Source of the DNA: Nemophila menziesii
Lineage: Eukaryota > Streptophyta > Magnoliopsida > Boraginales > Hydrophyllaceae
Direction of reading: 5' to 3'
Length of the DNA stretch: 64,000 nucleotides
Assembly (NCBI GenBank): GCA_029959085.1
Contig: JARWIR010000018.1
Span: forward strand, 16,429,001-16,493,000
Shown here piece by piece: positions 40,161 through 50,860 of the stretch (position 1 is its first letter; every line of letters starts with the position of its first letter). The translations under genes were made by a program, and so were the position numbers. The notes beneath the pieces are model-generated. The model worked only from the letters and a program-made list of their open reading frames with translations, made no database searches and was not told the DNA's origin.

Positions 40161-40564
40161 TCGGGAGCGTTTTCTTCGAGAAGCTATTAAATTGAATAAT
40201 ATTAATTAATTATTAACTTATATTAATTGAATATGTTTGATTATTTTAGATTACCAGATGGTTGGGCAAAGTAATACATCTGTAATTTATAATTTAAAGG
40301 AAATAAATAAAAATAAATATTAAATTCTTTACGAATTTAAAACTAAATTATTACAATATGAATAAATAAATAAATTATTACAATATGAATAATTAAATAA
40401 ACAATTATTAAAATCAAATAAATAAATTTATATTATTACAGTCAAATAAATAAATAATTAATATTACAAAATTGGATTAAATAAATTTTCGAATATATTC
40501 AGTAGCAAAAAATAATAAATTAGTACACATAATAATAAATTATTACATATAAAAACCTATATTT

Positions 40565-41210
40565 TTTTAAACTGAAATTAAGTCCTTGTAAATGTTTTAA
40601 TTATTTTAAAAATTGCAATTTAGTCCTTTCATCGCTTAATATATTAAAAAAAATTCAAATTTTTTTTAAATATTCAAGACATGAATTTAATCAAAAGTAC
40701 ATATTAGTCCTTGTAAATTTTTTAATTATTTTAAAAATTGCGATTTAGTCATTTTTTTAGAAAATTACATATTTACCCTAAAATAATTTTAAATTTTTTG
40801 TAAATATTCAAAACATGAATTTAATCAAAATTACATATTAGTCCTTGTAAATTTTATAATTATTTTAAAAATTGCAATTTAGTCCTTATATTTTTTAGAA
40901 AATTACATATTAACCCTAAAATAATTCTAATTTTTTCTTAAAATAATAATAACATGAATTTAATCAAAATTACATATAAGTCCTTGTAAATTTTTTAATT
41001 ATTTTAAAAATTGCAATTAGTCCTTTTAGTTTTTAGAAAATTACAATATTTACCCTAAAACAAATCTAAATTTTTTTTACATATATCATAACATGAATTA
41101 TATCAATATTACTTATTAGGCCTAGCAATTTTTTTAACTATTTTAAAAATTGCAATTCAGTCTTTTCTTTTTTTAATAAATTACATATTAACCCTAAATA
41201 ATTTTCTCAA
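40565..41210. repeat. A/T-rich tandem repeat of ~125-139 bp, copy 2
   Basis: Five degenerate units, equivalent to 19270-19920. Confidence 0.8.
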
Positions 41211-41651
41211 ATCTAATTTTCCAAAAATTCCATAATTAAAATGTTTTTAACCTAACTACTAATCAACCTAAAATAACATCACATAAAATCAAAATTCCTT
41301 AAAAAATTAATTACAAATCACAAATTTTGCATCAAAAAAAGATGAATATAGAACCGAAAATTCATACCTTTTACGTGGGAATGGTGAAGATTGCAGCATA
41401 GAATCCATGCAAATTAGTATGAATCAAAAACCACAAACAAAAAAAAAAGTTAATAGATATTGAAATTAAAAAGCAAAAAAGAAATAATTTGAGGTTGTTT
41501 TTTAATGGATTTCACTTACATTATTGCTTGAAATGATGTTATAATGCCTCAGAAATGCTTGATAATGGCGGATTTCGAGAATTTTTGGGAGAATTTTGGT
41601 TGTGTTTTTGCAGAAATGAGCTCCGTATAGTGTTTTATAGAATAATTATTT

Positions 41652-42014
41652 GCCGACGACACGCTTGTTGTCGGTAAATAATGCCACGCGTCAGCATCCG
41701 TAGCCACGACGGTTGCGTGTGATTACTTAGCGACAACAGACGTCATCAGGAAATTTGCATTTCGTCGGTATTTTCAAGAGCGGGAAACTTGACAGCCCAA
41801 ATTGACCAATCGAAATTTGGTGAAATTTTACCGACGAGTTCGTCGTATGAAGGTCGCCGCTAATAGCCTTAGCGACGATCTTCTTATGAAGAACTCGTCG
41901 GTAAAATTTTTATTTTTTAATTTTTTTTGTTTTATTTCTATTTAATTTCTTGTGTTGAAGGTCGTCGCTAATTAACTTAGCAACGATCATCAAACAAAAA
42001 ACTCATCGGTAAAC
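41652..42014. repeat. Internal CACTA motif array, copy 2
   Basis: Equivalent of 20359-20718, with the same CCGACGA, TCGTCGGTAA and TTAGCGACGA motifs. It lies between the minisatellite and the TNPA-like gene. Confidence 0.7.
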
Positions 42015-42088
42015 CTTTTTTTTTCTTAATACATTTTTTTCTTTTTTTCTTTTTTTCCTTTTTATTCCAATATTAATATTAAATAAAC

Positions 42089-43428
42089 GAGTCAAATGTA
42101 GTTGTTTGGGGTACTTGGTCAACTATTAGGGTCAAATGTAGTTGTTTGGGGTATTTGGTCAACTATTAGAGTAAAATGTAGTTGTTTGGGGTATTTGGTC
42201 AACTATTAGAGTCAAATGTAGTTGTTTGGGGTACTTGGTCGACTATTAGAGTCAAATGTAGTTGTTTGGGGTATTTCGTCAACTATTAGAGTCAAATGTA
42301 ATTGTTTAGGGTACTTGGTCAACTATTAGAGTCAAATGTAGTTGTTTGAGGTAGTTGGTCAACTATTATAGTCAAATGTAGTTGTTTGGGGTACTTGGTC
42401 AACTATTAGAGTCAAATGTAGTTTTTTGGGGTATTTGGTCAACTATTAGAGTCAAATGTAGGGGTTTGGGATATTTGGTCAACTATTAGAGTCAAATGTA
42501 AGGGTTCGAGGTATTTGGTCAACTATTAAAGTCAAATGTAGTTATTTGGAGTATTTGGTCAACTATTAGAGTCAAATGTAATTGTTTGGGGTACTTGGTC
42601 AACTATTAGAGTCAAATGTATTTGTTTGGGGTACTTGGTCAACTATTAGATTCAAATGTAGGGGTTTGGGTTACTTGGTCAACTATTAGAGTCAAATGTA
42701 GTTGTTTGGGGTATTTGGTCAACTATTAGAGTCAAACGTAGTTGTTTGGGGTATTTGGTCAACTATTAGAGTCAAATGTAGTTGTTTGGGGTACTTGGTC
42801 AACTATTAGAGTCAAATGTAGTTGTTTGGGGTATTTGGTCAACTATTAGGGTAAAATGTAGTTGTTTGGGGAACTTGGTCAACTATTAGAGTCAAATGTA
42901 GTTGTTTGGGGTACTTGGTCAACTATTAGTGTCAAAAATAGGGGTTTAGGGGTACTTGGTCAACTATTAGAGTCAAGTGTAGTTGTTTAGGGGTATTTGG
43001 TTAACTATTGGAGTCAAATGTAGTTGTTTGGGTACTTGGTCAAATATTAGAGTCAAATGTAGTTGTTTGGGGTACTTGGTCAACTATTAGAGTCAAATGT
43101 AGTTGTTTAGGGGTACTTGGTCAACTATTAGAATCAAATGTAGGGGTTTGGGATATTTGGTCAACTATTAGAGTCAAACGTAAGGGTTTGGGGTATTTGG
43201 TCAACTATTAAAGTCAAATGTAGTTGTTTGGGATATTTGGTCAACTATTAGAGTAAAATGTAGTTGTTTGGGGTACTTGGTCAATTATTAGAGTCAAATG
43301 TAGTTGTTTGGGGTATTTGGTCAACTATTAGAGTCAAATGTAGTTGTTTGGGGGTACTTGGTCAACTATTAGAGTCAAATGTAATTGTTTGGGGTACTTG
43401 GTCAACTATTAGAGTCAAATGTAGTTGA
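42089..43428. repeat. 40-bp minisatellite, long array (~33 units)
   Basis: Consensus unit is GTCAAATGTAGTTGTTTGGG then GTACTTGGTCAACTATTAGA. Common variants are TAC/TAT before TTGG, AGGGGTTTGGG for AGTTGTTTGGG, and occasional 41-bp units. On the minus strand each unit contains TTGACC and TTGACT. The array sits between the end of the TNP2 gene and the internal motif array. Unit length is not a multiple of three and frames through it are accidental. Confidence 0.97.
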
Positions 43429-43492
43429 AATTCAAAATTAATTTAAAAATCGAATCCAAAAAAAAAGTTGAAAATCAAAATGAATTTTTTCC

Positions 43493-46400
43493 CTAATCAG
43501 TTTCATATCCTCTATAATATATAGGTTCATCATTGCTATCAACCTGGATAGGTTCTTCATCTCCATATTCTTCCCACGTCTCATCATCAATTTCATCGTT
43601 TTCATCAATAACCAAATCAATACGAAAATGTGATGGGTCAATCTCGATCTCCTCGGTAGTTTCCAAGTTCACCGGATCGGAAACCCTCCCAGTGTTCACC
43701 AAAGGTTTCATGATGCTCTCGTTGTTAGTAGGTAGTGATATCGAACCCCATAACTCGGGACTCCATCCGTGACGATCGTTTATTTCCCAAACGACTTTCC
43801 AACCTTTCATTGTTTTCTTTTGATTAATCATGTCAATGTAAACCACCTTCTTCGCCTGCGATGCTAAAATGTATGGTTCGTTGGCCCAATCAAAGTTTGA
43901 TGTGTTGATAAAGGTTACCCCGTGTTCTGTCCGTGCATCGCCCTTTCTGTACCACCTACAAACAAATAACACAACCGAGCAACCTCTAGTGAACATGACC
44001 TCCAAGATTTTCACTAATTCACCGTAATAAGGTGACCCATCATACATGGTACAAACTCCGTAATACTGCGTCACTCTTTTTTCTCCTTTATCTTTAGTTA
44101 CCCACTTGACACCATTCACAACACATGAATCGTATTTATGCACAGCACCATAAGACATGTTTGCCAAGGGCACCATCTCAGGGGTAGTTAATGCATCACC
44201 ACAGGATTTCATTCCATGAATCTGTCATACAAAAATAATACTTAATACTTTCAAAATGAATAGATAATATTTAAACCAATGTCTAAAGTTACATACCTTG
44301 TTCAAAAACCATCCTTAAACATTTGACGGTGCATATTCTCTATTTCGCTACTCGTTCCCGAAAGCGTGGATTTGTGTTCACTAAAAACGTAAATGAATAT
44401 AAATAAATTAATGTAAATATAAATATAAATATAAGTATAAGTATAAATATATGTATAAATATAAATATAAGTATAAATATAAATATAAATATAAGTATAT
44501 ATATAAGTATAAATATAAATATAAATATAAGTATAAATATAAATATAAGTATAAGTATAAGTATAAGTATAAATATAAGTATAAATATAAATATAAGTAT
44601 AAATATAAGTATAAATATAAATATAAATATAAATATAAATAAGTAAACGTTACTTAAGTCATGTATGTTTCGAGTTCGTCGCAATTATTCAAAATATACC
44701 AACTGATGTGCTCCTTATCTTTATGTGGTAATGGACCAGACTCTTTCTTGCCAACTAGAGTACACTAAGACTTTAAAATGGATAGCTCTTTCGGTTTTAG
44801 CATTTGTTCGTTGTATTTACCTGGATCTTTGAACTTTGTTTTTTCTTCACTAAGATACCGTGATATGAAGGTCAACGTCTCTTCCGCCACGTAACCCTCG
44901 GCTATTGAACCCTCTGGCCTAGCCGGGTTTCGTATATATTCTTTCAACTTTTTCAAATGGTTACATCCATCGCATTTGAACCGGACCCCCTAGTAATGTT
45001 TCATCGTATAAGTGTATCACCAAGTGGATCATTATATCAAAAAATGTGGGAGGTAAGATCATTTCTAGTTTGCACATCACTACAGCAACTCCCGCCTTAC
45101 CGGCTTCCAACTCTTTCCTACTCAGATTCTTGTTATAAACGACTCTAAACACGTTAGCTAACCCAATAATCGCATCTCTAATCGGTTTATCATCTATAAT
45201 ACCAGGGAGACAACAAACAAAAAGATACTGCATCATAACGTGACAATCATGCGATTTCATTCCAATAATCTTTCCCGTATCAACTTGAACATTATTCCTC
45301 AGACTAGACGCGAGACCATCGGGAAACCTCTGTGCCTGTAACCACTCAAGAAAAAAAATTCGCTTCTCCGCTGACAACGTATACTTTCCTCTCTTTAGTA
45401 TCGCTTTACCTCCTCTTGATATCAACCATAACTCTTTCCTGATTTTCATATTCTGAAGATCCATTCGCACCTTCGTGTTATCTTTGTTTATTTTCCCTTC
45501 AAGTCCTATAATTGTACCAAGCAAACTGTCTCACACATTCTTCTCGCAATGCATTACATCGATGTTATGGTTTAACAAATTTTCCGACCAATAAGGTAAA
45601 CGATAAAAAATACTCTTTTTCTTCCAGTTCGACTTGCGAGAACCTGTTTTCTTCATCGCCTTGCCCCCAAAATCCTTGTGTTTATCCGGTAACACAATAG
45701 GCAACCCATTCAACTGTGTCTGAATATCGGTCAGAGAATGTTTCCTCAGTGGGCGTCTATGATCGGAAGCCGGGTACAAAACTCTGTCTTTTCTAAATCG
45801 ATGTCTGATAGGTAACCAACGTCTATGATCAAAATAAACCACCCCTTTGTTCACCTTCAACGACAAAGTAGAACCTATGCATACTAGACACGCTAAGAAA
45901 CCTTGCCCCTGCCACCCTGACGTGTATGGCCTAGCGGGGTAATCATTAGTAGTGGACACCAGACAAACCTTCATTGTAAACAGTTGCTTCATATGAGCAT
46001 CATAGGTAGGGATCCCTGATTCCCACAACATATCCAACTCATCTATAACAGGGTGGAGAAAGACATATGTGTCCTTTCCTAGTGAGCGGGGACCCGGAAT
46101 CAACAAACAAAGCTGAAATGTGCTATCCTTCATGCATTCCCACGTTGGTAGGTTGTACACGGTCAATATAACAGGCCACGTGCTATATGAGTTGTTCTGC
46201 ATAGAAACTGACAAAAACCATCGATACCTAGGCCAAAATATACATTCTGAGGTTCACTGGCGAACTCTGGATGTAACTCTGCAAATCGTTTCCAGCTATC
46301 ACCGTCAACTGGATGACGTAACACATCTGGATCAGTACTTTTTCCGGTATGGTGCCATATCATGTCTTCAGCGGTGTGCTTCGAAGCGTATAGTCGCTGC

Positions 46401-47164
46401 AATCGGAAAGTAACGAAACTTCTTATGCGGTACTTTCTGACCCTTCTTCGGGTGCCATCTTGATTCACTACAAACTGGACACTTGTCAAGGAATTCATTC
46501 TCCTTGTTAAAATGGCACAATTGGTCAAATAGACATCGATAGTAGTATACCCCATACCCAAACTTTTCAACTTCTTGCTGCATGCTTCATAATAATCGGG
46601 CAAATTGTGATGTTTCGGCAAAATACGACCAACCAAGTCCAATAGCTCCGTGAATGATGTGTTAGTCCACTTGTTCTTTACTTTTATGTGCATAAGGTTG
46701 GCAATGAAATTCAAGGAACTCATCGATGTACAACCAGAATATAATTCTGTCTCCAATTCATCGAACAATTTTTCGAAACTGCTCCGACTTGGAAGATGTG
46801 CGTCTCTCATCTTGGTATCACCCGGATGTCCACCAACATTGTAACTGTGTCTCACATCATCATAAACATCATGCATATCATTTTCTATATTTGGCACATG
46901 AATTGCTTCGGTAATTACCAACTACTCACCGTGTTTTCTCCAAACCTGGTATATATGCTTAAACCCGGCTGTTAGAAGGTGGCCCCTAACCGTTTAAGTG
47001 GGTAATCGACAGTAATTATTACAATTAGTACACGGGCAAGACATGTTACCATTATAACCATCTTTTTTCTTAGCATATGCGATAAAAGCCAAAACCCCAA
47101 AAATATATTTTTCCGTATAATAATATGTCGTATTGATCCAACTCTTATCCATACCTGAAGCCAT
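43493..47164 (-). pseudogene. CACTA TNP2-type transposase (TNPD-like), disrupted
   Basis: From 47164 downward: a transposase-associated N-terminal domain (start MASGMDKSW, CPCTNC zinc-binding motif), a TNP2 region (FDELETELYSGC, ASKHTAEDMIWHHTG, LPTWECMKDSTF, GWQGQGFLAC, IDVMHCEKN), then DUF4218 (SHDCHVMMQYLF, MILPPTFFDIMIHLV, RPEGSIAEGYV) and DUF4216 (TQYYGVCTMYDG, WANEPYILASQAKKVVYI). In-frame stops occur near 47010 (TAA), 46920 (TAG), 45530 (TGA) and 44968 (TAA). Frameshifts are needed near 46540, 46400, 46220 and 44955. Two introns are supported: about 44381-44653 (holding a microsatellite) and 44221-44296. The last exon, 43493-44220, is open throughout. In living elements this protein cuts the CACTA ends. 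Confidence 0.88.
44403..44642. repeat. (TATAAA/TATAAG)n microsatellite in TNP2 intron
   Basis: About 40 hexamer units of ATAAAT/ATAAGT type. It lies between a donor at about 44653 and an acceptor at about 44381 of the TNP2 gene (minus strand). Frames encoding repeated YK or IF dipeptides are artefacts. Confidence 0.95.
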
Positions 47165-47925
47165 CTTTTAGAAACAATATGATACAACTAAGCAACTACA
47201 TTCATATAAAAATAAAATAAATAATTATTACAACCTAAATAATAAAATGAATAAAAATTACAACCCAATGAATAAAATAATAAAAATTACAAACCCAATG
47301 AATGAATAAAAATTACAAACCATCGAATGAATAAAATAACAAACCATTGAATGAATAAAATTATAACCTAATAAATAGATAAACAATTTCAAATAATTAA
47401 TTAAACATATAAAAATATATGAGAAAAAATATAAATAAAATAACATATGCATAATTTACAACATACTAATAAACAAGATAACCAAAAAACAAGTTAACTA
47501 TGAACCTAATCATATCTTATTGCAACTAATACACAAGTATTATCCAAAAAATAAAAAATTAAAAGGTTTGAAATTTAATGAAAATACCTTGAATTGGTTG
47601 GAGAAATTGAAGATTGATGATCATGTCTTACCTTGAAAATGTATTACTTAACCTAATCAAAACATATAGCAAGAATAAAACACAATCATAAACCAAAAAA
47701 AAAAATCATGAAATTACCTTCAATTGTGTGATGAAATCGGATATTGACAATGACCCACCTTGATTATGAACCCGAGAATGGTGCAAGATGAATTGGAGAA
47801 ACAATTGGAAAAAAATAATATTTTTGAGTTGTCTTTTTTAGAGAAAATGGGAGAAATTTTTTAGGGTTTTTAGGTGTTTTTAATGATAAAAAACCTGCTG
47901 TCTTCATTAAATACGTTTTCAATTT
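47165..47925. other. Upstream region of TNP2 gene
   Basis: AT-rich sequence with short diverged repeats (AATGAATAAAATAA, ACAAACC) between the TNP2 start and the right motif array. It is probably the leader and promoter of the transposase gene (minus strand). No TATA box can be chosen with confidence. Confidence 0.5.
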
Positions 47926-48209
47926 ACCGACGACACGCGTCGTCGCAAAGTTCATAGAAGTCGTCGGTAATATACTTTAATAGCGACGAATATCGTCATC
48001 CCAAATATAGCAATGACATTTTGAACGATAAAAAGAAATCAAAAATAAAAATAAATCTTACCGACGAACTTTTAAGATATTAGCTACGATTTCCTCTCGT
48101 CTCTATTTAGCGACAACTTTTCTGTCGTCGCTAACAAAAACTCGTCGCTGAGTTTTAAATATTAGCGACGAAACGTGGGTCGTCCCTAAACATGCGAAAT
48201 GTAGTAGTG
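47926..48209. repeat. CACTA right subterminal array and terminal inverted repeat
   Basis: Motifs CCGACGACACGCGTCGTCGC, GTCGTCGGTAA, TTAGCGACAA, GTCGTCGCTAA and TTAGCGACGAAAC crowd the last 280 bp. The extreme end GTAGTAGTG (48201-48209) is the CACTACTAC terminus. Beyond it comes TAAGAATATT, which matches 10476 onward of sub-unit B. Confidence 0.9.
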
Positions 48210-49431
48210 TAAGAATATTAATAAAAGATAAACCAATGTTGTTACACTATTGATTTGATGTAATTTTAATTGACTTCATAATAACACTTGATTAAATGAA
48301 CATCAAGTTAATGGAATTCTTGATCTTGGGTTTTGATCAATAAGATGGACTGTTTGACATGAGTTAAATAAATTTAATAAAAATCAAAAAATATGATAAC
48401 AAGCTATATATCTATGATAGAATTATCCTTGAGGTTAATTATCTTTGCATGTTTTACCTATTTTAGTATATATCTTCAGAAAATGTCAATAGAGTATTAC
48501 TTTTTATATTTTTTCTCTAAAGATATTAACGTCTAGACGCAACGCCAAAAAACACATTAGTCTAAAGAGTTAGAAGTTTGGAAAAATTTGACTTTTATCT
48601 TTTGAATTTTTTTTATTTAAGCCATTTTTTATCTTTTGTTTACATAATTTTTTAATTTGTGATAACACTATATAATTATCCCACTGAAATATATCAGAAA
48701 TACCTTGAAACATATGACAAATCCCAAATGGAAAAAATCATTTCGTGAGTAAACATACTAGCATATAGTAATCATTTTCTTAGAAGTGTGCAGAATCATA
48801 TCATATAATTTATTATAGAAAACAAAGTAAAAGTTACTAAGATGGAAAACATTAGAAGATCACATTACATTCTCTATGTCAAAAAAGATGAATATGCTAG
48901 TTATTCTTCACATTGATATTTCATCATGAGAACTAAGTAACTAACAACTACATAAGGGTGACAAATATATTTATGTTCTATCGCAAACCCAGTACTCAAG
49001 ATTCTCTTGCAATATAAACTCCTATTGTATTTCTACTTTTGGATGATAAAGTTCGATTTAAAAAAATACGTACATCTTGCTGGGATTGCAGCTGAACCCC
49101 TTGTCACTCCAAATCTATATTTATAGTATAAGAAGGATAAGTCACACATTTTAAATCAACAACCCATAACAACTTAATTCGTTGAGAAGTGTCTAGATTC
49201 TTTATGCCCCATTCACGATGGAATCCATAGCTTGTCTTATGAGTAATATGAATTTATTCATCTTCACTAATTATTGCCTTCTATTTTCCATGAATATTCT
49301 CATAAGTTGTTCATATCGGATGCAGAAGATAAGACAACCAATAAATTAGTACATTGCATATATAAGATTCAGACTAATCTTATTCGGTATTCCCGTAATT
49401 TCTTGTTGGAGAGATTAGTATGCTAGAAATT
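48210..49431. repeat. Third, truncated copy of sub-unit B sequence
   Basis: Homologous to 10476-11287 (and copy 2 equivalent) with clear divergence. Examples are the phrases TTGTTACACTATTGATT, CCTTGAAACATATGACAAATCCCAAATGG and GAATCCATAGCTTGTCTTATGAG. It starts exactly at the CACTA terminus and ends at AGAAATTG where LTR sequence begins. A 45-bp piece near 48850 and a larger piece (listed separately) are extra. Confidence 0.85.
48282..48645. other. Insertion within third B copy
   Basis: About 360 bp interrupt the homology between GTAATTTTAATTGACTTC and AATTTGTGATAACACTAT. No terminal repeats or target duplication could be defined and no coding potential is seen. It may be an old element or sequence lost from the other B copies. 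Confidence 0.5.
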
Positions 49432-50031
49432 GTTAGGACTGCCCTTAGTATTTAGATTGTCACCCTGACGGGGGATTCAATTATAGACAACACCACATAA
49501 TTGTCTAGTGTGCAGCATTGATCCTGACGGGCTTTCCTAACTAGATAGACATTAAGGTTTAATTTAACCACCAATCATTGCGCAGGGTCCCTTACCCAAA
49601 TTCCCCTGGTAGTGTTCAGGTTGCTTCCTATGTCTACCCTAATGGGATTTGGGAGGATTATAGAATCCCGGCTATTTATATTTGCTTAAATCACCCTTAG
49701 AATTAGAATACGATTTGGAAGGATAGGTGCATACTAGCAGACCTAAGCTATATATCGCATCTCCATTTTCTTAGTTTATTTATTTGCATTAGTTTAATTG
49801 TTATCTATAATTCCTTATCTGAAAACCAAATAAATATTATTTCTTTATTTTTATCTCTTAGTCTAATCAATTAATCTCTACTAAGTTATCTTGTCTAAAC
49901 ACAAGTCTGAGCTAACCGATAAAACCCCGAAAACAAATCTTATTTGTCACCTATAACTTGCAAACGGTATGTGCACTTGCAGTGAGTTTCTTGTGGTAGT
50001 AATGGGTGTGTGTTCTTTATTATTATATTTA

Positions 50032-50815
50032 GATTAAATACACTTGTTACCCCTGTACTACGGTCTGATTGTCTACTTACCCCCTGTTTTTGAATTTGTG
50101 ATATTTTACCCTCTATACTAATTTTCGTGACTAGTTACCCCCACTTAACGAAATCCATCAAAAATCGCCTTTAGTTAGTCACGTTCTGGTCATGTGTGTG
50201 GTTTTCATGACATTTTACCCTTGTACTAAGTTTTCGTGACATTTTAACCCTGTACTAGATCCAGAAAAGTATGTCCATGAGTTTTACAAAAAAGGTTACT
50301 TATATGAAGGCATATACACCAATGATTAACCCATTTAATGGAACTTTTATGTGGCTTTCTAAAAGGCCTATTTTTGTGGAACCACCTATGGCCTTTAAAT
50401 TGGTTGTCAAACCAAAAAGGGCTATGAAAAAGGAGGTTGATAAGGTTTAATTTAAAAAGTAGAGAAAACCACACAAAACTGGGGTTGTTCAAAAGGCAAG
50501 TAGAGTTGGTAGGGTAATGAAATGCAAGATTTACAAAGGAGAAGGACATAATACAAGGACATGTAAGGAGAAGAAAAATTAAACTTAGTACATGGAGTAA
50601 AATGTCACGAAAACTTTGTACATGGGGTAAAATGTCAGGAAAACCGCGCACATGACCAGCACGTGACCAACTAATGATGATTTTTTACGGATTTCGTTAA
50701 GTGAAGGTAACGAGTCACAAAAACCTAGTACAAGGGATAAAATTTCACAAATTCAAAAACAAGGGGTAAGTAGTCAATCAGGCCATAGTACAGGGGGTAA
50801 CAGGTGTATTTACTC
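50032..50815 (+). mobile_element. Mutator-like element relic, 784 bp
   Basis: Long imperfect inverted ends: the left begins GATTAAATACACTTGTTACC and the reverse complement of the right begins GAGTAAATACACCTGTTACC. Similarity extends over roughly 180 bp (CTACTTACCCCCTGTTTTTG, TTCGTGACATTTTACCC). Flanking 9-bp sequences TTATATTTA (50023-50031) and TTATCTTTA (50816-50824) differ by one base and fit a Mutator-type target duplication in the LTR sequence. It holds the end of a mudrA-like gene. Confidence 0.85.
50260..50583 (+). pseudogene. MULE (mudrA-like) transposase C-terminus, broken
   Basis: The plus-strand frame reads TYMKAYTPMINPFNGTFMW, a block found near the C-terminus of plant MULE transposases (usually Y-x3-I-x-P-V-N-G-x-x-x-W), then FVEPPMAFKL and a basic linker. 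Two stops follow near 50448 and 50460. The zinc knuckle reads CKIYKGEGHNTRTC, so the second cysteine of the CX2CX4HX4C motif is a tyrosine (TAC for TGC). A stop follows at about 50581. The DDE catalytic domain is absent, so this is a deletion derivative. The 135-codon minus-strand frame here is a shadow. Confidence 0.75.
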
Positions 50816-50860
50816 TTATCTTTATTTATATATTATTTTATCACACCTTTGCCACCACCA

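Larger units (their letters stand above)
21018..42316. repeat. Large tandem duplication, copy 2
   Basis: This is the second complete unit, about 21.3 kb. Its left edge is fused to the minisatellite of copy 1 at 21018-21021 (shared ACTT). Its right edge corresponds to 42313-42316, where the same variant minisatellite unit (AATTGTTTAGGG) continues into the rest of the array and the TNP2 gene. It lacks the MITE of copy 1 and carries small deletions at positions equivalent to 18631 and 18914-18980. Confidence 0.95.
38301..48209 (-). mobile_element. CACTA (En/Spm) DNA transposon, 9.9 kb, defective
   Basis: Read on the minus strand, the element starts with CACTACTACATTTCGCATG at 48209. It then has a subterminal motif array, a TNP2-type transposase gene, a long 40-bp minisatellite, an internal motif array, a TNPA-like gene and a left motif array ending at 38301. 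The left end retains the inner TIR (GCATGTTTAAGGGCGACACG) but lacks a recognisable CACTACTACA. Order and content match autonomous plant CACTA elements. Stops and frameshifts in both genes and the decayed left end make self-mobility unlikely. Confidence 0.85.
49432..50860 (+). mobile_element. 5'-truncated LTR of older plus-strand retrotransposon
   Basis: This LTR lacks its beginning; it starts at the part equivalent to the CTTAGTATCT and GTCATCCTGGCGGG region of the second LTR. Shared phrases with the other LTRs here are GATCCTGACGGGC, TAACTAGATAG, TGGTTTAATTTAACCACC-like sequence, CACTTGCAGTGAGTTTC and TCACACCTTTGCC. A MULE relic splits it (50032-50815). It ends at about 50860. Confidence 0.75.

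Noticed and set aside
21018..42316. Duplicate 21 kb as a pure assembly artefact
   Set aside because: The copies differ by a MITE with target duplication, several indels and scattered substitutions, so they are distinct sequences, although heterozygous haplotypes joined by error cannot be wholly excluded without reads.
43008..43211. Plus-strand 67-codon frame in the minisatellite
   Set aside because: A by-product of the repeat; the unit length is not a multiple of three and variants shift the frame.
42089..43428. Regular repeats that could be taken for a CRISPR array
   Set aside because: Units are contiguous 40-bp direct repeats with no unique spacers, in a plant CACTA element.
43533..43772. 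Plus-strand frames across the TNP2 region
   Set aside because: Antisense shadows of the DUF4216 and TNP2 exons.
44340..44684. Frames encoding poly-YK (plus) and poly-IF (minus)
   Set aside because: Translation of the TATAAA/TATAAG microsatellite inside an intron.
50244..50651. 135-codon minus-strand frame
   Set aside because: Shadow of the plus-strand MULE transposase tail, which carries the recognisable motifs.
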